Shown here in pieces: positions 60,456-64,000 of a stretch of 64,000 nucleotides of DNA. A program made the translations under genes and the position numbers. The notes below the pieces were generated by a model. The model searched no databases and had not been told where the DNA came from. It saw nothing but the letters and a program-made list of their open reading frames with translations. This DNA is from Aeromicrobium choanae (GTDB taxonomy: Bacteria; Actinomycetota; Actinomycetes; Propionibacteriales; Nocardioidaceae): contig NZ_LT796768.1 in assembly GCF_900167475.1 (NCBI RefSeq), positions 3,224,001-3,288,000 on the forward strand, read 5' to 3'. How positions within the stretch are numbered: the stretch's first letter is position 1; each line of letters opens with the position of its first letter.

Positions 60456-62297
60456 ATGGTCGACGTGGACAAGGTCCTGGACGAGGCGGGGTTGAAGAAC
60501 CCCCACGTCCATGAGTTCGTGAAGCACTGGGCGGGGGTCACCCAGCCCGATCGCATCGAGGTCGTCAGCGCCAGCGATGACGCGCGGCTCCTGCAGGAGG
60601 CACTCGAGGCGGGCGAGCTCGAGCCGGCCGGTGAGGGTCTCTACTACTCGCAGAGCTATCACAAGGACACGGCGCGCTCGGAGGAGCGGACGATCGTCGC
60701 CACCAGCGACCCCGCCGACAAGGGCGTCTACAACAACTGGCGTCACGCCGACGAGATCAAGCCCGTCGTCATCGGCAACATGACGGGTGCCTCGCAGGGC
60801 AAGACGATGTACGTCATCCCCTACCTGATGGCCGCGCCCGGCTCGCCGCTGGAGGCCTACGCCGCCGGCATCGAGCTGACCGACAACCGCAACGTCGTGC
60901 TGCAGATGATCCGCATGGCTCGCGTGGGCGTCGACCTCTTCGAGAACCTGAAGGACCCCGAGAGCTTCGTGCGCGCCGTGCACGTCACGGGCGACCTCGA
61001 GAACCTCGGTCAGGGCACCCCCGACGACAAGCGCTACTTCGTGACGGTCGCCGACGAGCGCACGATCCTGCACTTCGGCTCGTCCTACGGCGGAAACGCG
61101 CTGCTGGGCAAGATCGCCCACGGCCTGCGCCAGGCGAACTGGGACGGCTGGGCGTCGCGCAAGTTCCTCGCCGAGCAGTACATGCTCATCGCGATCCAGG
61201 ACAAGGAGACCGGCAAGAAGTACCACATCGCCGGTGGCTTCCCGAGCGCCTCGGGCAAGACGAACCTCGCCATGATGGTGGCCCCGGGCGTGCTCGGCGA
61301 CCGCTACTACGTCGAGTTCTTCGGCGACGACATCGCGTGGCTGTGGGTCGGCGACGACGGCAAGCTCTACGGCATGAACCCCGAGTTCGGTGTGTTCGGC
61401 GTGGCGATCGACACGAACGCGATCACCAACCCGAACGCGCTCGCCGCGGTCCGCGAGGGCACCGGCGCCATCTTCACGAACACGGCGTACAACGTGAACA
61501 CCCACGAGACGTGGTGGGAGGGCAAGTCGCCCGACTACCCCGAGGACGTCGAGGGCTGGCGCGACTGGAAGGGCCACCTCATCTCCGAGCGTCCGGCCGA
61601 CGAGCAGCGCTCGAAGGCCCACGTGTGGGCCCACCCGAACTGCCGCTTCACGTCGACGATGACGAACGTCCCGAACGAGTCGCCCGACTACAACGACCCG
61701 GCTGGCGTGCCGATCGACGGCATCATCTACGGCGGCCGCACGCGTGACCGCGAGCCGCTGATCCGCGCGATCGAGGACCCGGCCGAGGGCGTCTACGACG
61801 GCCTCACCCTGGGCGCCGAGGCCACGGCCGCGGCCGAGGGCGTGGCCGGCCAGCTGCGCTACGACCCGATGTCGATGCGTCCGTTCCTGGCGCTGCCCGA
61901 GGGTCGCTACGCCCAGCACTGGCTCGACATCCTCGACCAGGTCACCGACAAGCCGCTGTTCGCCCACGTGAACTGGTTCCAGCGTGACGCCGACGGCGGC
62001 TACCTGTGGCCCGGCTACAGCGAGAACCTGCGCGCCCTGCTGTGGATGATGGACTTCCGCGAGGGTCGTGTCACCGGCACGAAGACCCCCGTCGGCATCG
62101 TCCCCACCAAGGACGAGCTGAACCTCGAGGGCCTGGAGATCGACGACGCCATCCTCGACCAGCTGCTGGCGATCGACGTCGACCGCTGGAAGCAGGAGAT
62201 CGGCCTGCGCGAGGAGCACCTCAAGCAGTTCGGCGGACTGCCCGAGCGCATCTGGGAGGCGCACCGCCGCGTCGCCCAGGACCTCGACGAGGCCTGA
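60456..62297 (+). CDS. pckG: Phosphoenolpyruvate carboxykinase (GTP)
   Basis: A 613-residue GTP-dependent enzyme that converts oxaloacetate to PEP and CO2 for gluconeogenesis. The P-loop-like kinase motif GGFPSASGKTN (about 258-268) contains the mobile-loop cysteine position replaced by Ser. FGDDIAWLW provides metal ligands, and WAHPNCRFT and the guanine-binding FNWF-equivalent HVNWFQRD lie further on. The length matches the family (about 600-620). The ATG at 60456 follows GAGAGGAACAGG. A strong terminator lies 12 bp downstream. Confidence 0.97.
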   Translation: MVDVDKVLDEAGLKNPHVHEFVKHWAGVTQPDRIEVVSASDDARLLQEALEAGELEPAGEGLYYSQSYHKDTARSEERTIVATSDPADKGVYNNWRHADEIKPVVIGNMTGASQGKTMYVIPYLMAAPGSPLEAYAAGIELTDNRNVVLQMIRMARVGVDLFENLKDPESFVRAVHVTGDLENLGQGTPDDKRYFVTVADERTILHFGSSYGGNALLGKIAHGLRQANWDGWASRKFLAEQYMLIAIQDKETGKKYHIAGGFPSASGKTNLAMMVAPGVLGDRYYVEFFGDDIAWLWVGDDGKLYGMNPEFGVFGVAIDTNAITNPNALAAVREGTGAIFTNTAYNVNTHETWWEGKSPDYPEDVEGWRDWKGHLISERPADEQRSKAHVWAHPNCRFTSTMTNVPNESPDYNDPAGVPIDGIIYGGRTRDREPLIRAIEDPAEGVYDGLTLGAEATAAAEGVAGQLRYDPMSMRPFLALPEGRYAQHWLDILDQVTDKPLFAHVNWFQRDADGGYLWPGYSENLRALLWMMDFREGRVTGTKTPVGIVPTKDELNLEGLEIDDAILDQLLAIDVDRWKQEIGLREEHLKQFGGLPERIWEAHRRVAQDLDEA

Positions 62298-62308
62298 CGC
62301 ACCGAACG

Positions 62309-62341
62309 AAGGGGCCCCACCGCATCGCGGTGGGGCCCCTT
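62309..62341. terminator. Intrinsic terminator between pckG and the EamA gene
   Basis: Perfect 15-bp arms, AAGGGGCCCCACCGC / GCGGTGGGGCCCCTT, with loop ATC and a short T-rich end. It lies between convergent genes and can serve both. Confidence 0.9.
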
Positions 62342-62343
62342 CC

Positions 62344-63267
62344 TCATGCCGGCCGGGGCCGCTCGGCCCGCACCACCAGGGCGACCCCCACGACGACGAT
62401 CGCGCCACCGGCGACGATCGCGCCGGTGAGCGGCTCGGCCAGGATGAGGGCGCCGAGGAGCACGGCGACCACGGGGTTCACGTAGGCGTAGGTCGACACG
62501 AGCGAGAGCGGCGCGTTCTGCAGCAGCCACACGTACGCCGAATAGGCCACGATCGACCCGAACACCACGAGGTACCCCAGCGCGATCCACGAGGACGTGG
62601 AGGCGTGGCCGAAGTCGCTCAGGCGCTCCCCGCTCACCGTGCCGATCACCAGGAGGGTGATCGCAGCGGCCAGCATCTCCCAGACCGTGGCGACGAACGG
62701 GTTCGCCGGCATCGGCATCCGCTGGGACATGAAGGAGCCGACCGACCAGGACAGGGATGCGCCGACGATGATCAGGATGCCGGCGGTCGTCCCGCCGGAG
62801 CCGCCACCGGGCAGCACGAGCACGGCGAGACCGACGAAGCCGACCAGGACCCCGGCCCAGGTGAGCAGCCGCGGGCGGGCACCACTGGCGAAGCGGAGCA
62901 GGATCAGCCAGAGGGGAACCATCGCGACGAGCAGCGCCGCCATGCCCGACGGCACCGTGCGCTCGCCGAGCACCACGCCGCCGTTGCCGCCGGCGAGCAG
63001 GAGGATGCCCACGATCGCCGATCCTCGCAGCTCGCGGGGTCGGACCTGCAGCACCCGCGGCCCCGACCGCACCGCCAGGAACGTCCCCATCAGGACGGCG
63101 GCGGTCAGGAAGCGGGCGCCGGCCGAGATCAGCGGCGGCATGTCCTCGACGACGACTCGGATCCCCAGGTAGGTCGATCCCCACGCGACGTAGACCAGCA
63201 CGAGCGCACACCACAGAGCGCCGGTGGAGGCGCCCGTTCGCTGGCTGGTGGCTGGCTGTGCTGTCAT
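62344..63267 (-). CDS. EamA/DMT-family exporter
   Basis: A 307-residue membrane protein with ten hydrophobic segments in two EamA repeats (about 12-150 and 160-300). WGSTYLGIRVVVEDMPPL in the first repeat and SLVSTYAYVNPVVAVLLGALILAEP in the second are typical of DMT exporters for amino acids or other metabolites. The ATG at 63267 was chosen because the upstream in-frame extension is not hydrophobic and has no family match. Confidence 0.88.
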   Translation of the reverse strand: MTAQPATSQRTGASTGALWCALVLVYVAWGSTYLGIRVVVEDMPPLISAGARFLTAAVLMGTFLAVRSGPRVLQVRPRELRGSAIVGILLLAGGNGGVVLGERTVPSGMAALLVAMVPLWLILLRFASGARPRLLTWAGVLVGFVGLAVLVLPGGGSGGTTAGILIIVGASLSWSVGSFMSQRMPMPANPFVATVWEMLAAAITLLVIGTVSGERLSDFGHASTSSWIALGYLVVFGSIVAYSAYVWLLQNAPLSLVSTYAYVNPVVAVLLGALILAEPLTGAIVAGGAIVVVGVALVVRAERPRPA

Positions 63268-63379
63268 GACCGTCCTGTCCTCGTGGTCCTGACACCCATC
63301 CAACCCGGACGCGCTGACAGAACTCCAGCGGATCACCGCCATCACCCGCAGGGATCCGGCCAAACCCTCCGCGGCGGCG

Positions 63380-64000
63380 TCAGGCGGTGGGCAGGGACCA
63401 GGCGTTGCCGCCCTCGGCCTTGAGCCCCAGGGCGCGGGCGCGCTTGGCGACCCAGGCCTGCTCGGCCTTCTTCAGCGAGCCGAGCTCGAAGCGCGTGCCC
63501 CAGCCGAAGGGGGACGTGCCCGGGATGTCGACGAGCGTGCCCTCAGGGCCGCGCTGGATCTGGCCGACGATGTCGCGGTACCCGGCGCGGAACTCCAGCC
63601 GCTCGCCGAACCTGCCGCGGAAGTCGGCCGCGAGCCGCTTGGCGCGCTTGGCCACGTCGCAGCGCAGCATCGCGTCGCCGGTGGCGCACAGGACGCCGCG
63701 GGGGACCTGGCCGTTGCTGTAGCCGCCCCAGCCCTTGCCGGCGCCGCTGTTGGTCAGGTACTGCACGAGCACCGGCATCGGGTCGATGAACTTGCCGTCG
63801 ACCTGGATCTCGAAGTGCAGGTGCGGCCCCGTGGAGTTGCCGCGTGAGCCGACCAGCGCGATCTCGTCACCGGCGTTGACGGTCTGACCGTCCTGCACGA
63901 GCACCTTGGAGGAGTGCGCGTAGCGCTCGGCCGTGCCGTCGGGGTGCGACACCGTGACGAGGGTGCCGGCCCAGCCGACCTCCTGCAGGCTCACGACGCC
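63380..64000 (-). CDS. M23-family peptidase, C-terminal part (gene runs off the window)
   Basis: The last 206 residues of a LytM/M23 zinc endopeptidase, probably a peptidoglycan hydrolase. The zinc/catalytic motif STGPHLHFEI and the barrel-sandwich pieces YAHSSKVLV and VNAGDEIALVGSRGN are present. After the catalytic domain comes a region of about 130 residues (LKKAEQAWVAKRARALG near the end) that I do not recognise. The N-terminus, with any signal peptide and the first zinc His, lies beyond the window. Confidence 0.9.
   Translation of the reverse strand, partial: GVVSLQEVGWAGTLVTVSHPDGTAERYAHSSKVLVQDGQTVNAGDEIALVGSRGNSTGPHLHFEIQVDGKFIDPMPVLVQYLTNSGAGKGWGGYSNGQVPRGVLCATGDAMLRCDVAKRAKRLAADFRGRFGERLEFRAGYRDIVGQIQRGPEGTLVDIPGTSPFGWGTRFELGSLKKAEQAWVAKRARALGLKAEGGNAWSLPTA

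Noticed and set aside
63341..63358. ATCACCC followed by GGGATCC as a regulon site
   Set aside because: The spacer is 3 rather than 5 bp and the right half lacks TGA; no promoter hexamer at the usual distance.
1..64000. CRISPR arrays, insertion sequences, prophage or rRNA
   Set aside because: I saw no regularly spaced direct repeats, transposase motifs, phage structural genes or rRNA sequence on reading both strands.

Overview
The window is 64 kb of a high-GC actinobacterial chromosome. The F420-type PPOX enzyme, GTP-dependent PEP carboxykinase, PASTA kinase, GAF-ANTAR proteins and many leaderless genes fit the order Propionibacteriales. A Nocardioidaceae member such as Aeromicrobium or Nocardioides is my guess, not something the sequence proves. 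Genes are dense and often overlap by 4 bp (ATGA or GTGA). No gap exceeds about 200 bp; the largest are 593-790, 1292-1474 and 60281-60455. I saw no insertion sequence, phage gene, CRISPR array or rRNA.

Layout. 1-8.8 kb: the start of lactate dehydrogenase, tRNA-Pro(GGG), an HxlR regulator with a divergent reductase, a cation-efflux protein, a large SGNH hydrolase with a phosphoribosyltransferase, an ABC exporter and an epimerase. 8.8-16 kb: a sulfatase / formylglycine-generating enzyme (FGE) / HAD operon, a DUF4239 protein, and glutamate decarboxylase coupled to a membrane protein, facing a gamma-Glu-GABA-hydrolase-like amidotransferase. 16-25.5 kb: housekeeping enzymes, a ZIP transporter, a PASTA kinase, two GAF-ANTAR proteins and a SulP transporter. 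25.5-33 kb: an operon with a GadC-like antiporter, a dipeptidase and a ThrE exporter, then an MFS/M24 pair. 33-50 kb: a stress-type island (amidotransferase, YbdK-type ligase, P-type ATPase, DUF1269, two DUF7144 proteins, AI-2E and YihY proteins, K+ channel, SHOCT, DUF6325) ending in two MalT/LuxR-type ATPase regulators. 50-53.5 kb: a second sulfatase/FGE pair. 53.5-64 kb: aldo/keto reductase, a membrane glycosyltransferase-like protein, a cell-wall adhesin, an ABC exporter, PEP carboxykinase, an EamA exporter and the C-terminal end of an M23 peptidase.

Main discovery. Ten intergenic sites between 12.2 and 52.5 kb share a 19-bp inverted repeat, CTCAYCC-N5-GGRTGAN. In nearly every case it lies 21-22 bp from a -10-like hexamer of the form nAnnnT, and several sites serve divergent promoters on both sides. 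The half-site (GGATGAGG in its best form) resembles the known MalT box GGGGA(T/G)GAGG, and the window encodes two MalT-architecture regulators, one of which carries the motif in its own promoter. The sites join both sulfatase/FGE cassettes, the glutamate decarboxylase operon, the GadC-like antiporter operon, a P-type ATPase, a YbdK-type ligase, a class II amidotransferase, DUF1269, DUF7144 and DUF6325 proteins and both regulators into one proposed regulon. The motif and spacing are read directly from the sequence. That the LuxR proteins bind it, and that it is an acid or envelope stress response, is inference.
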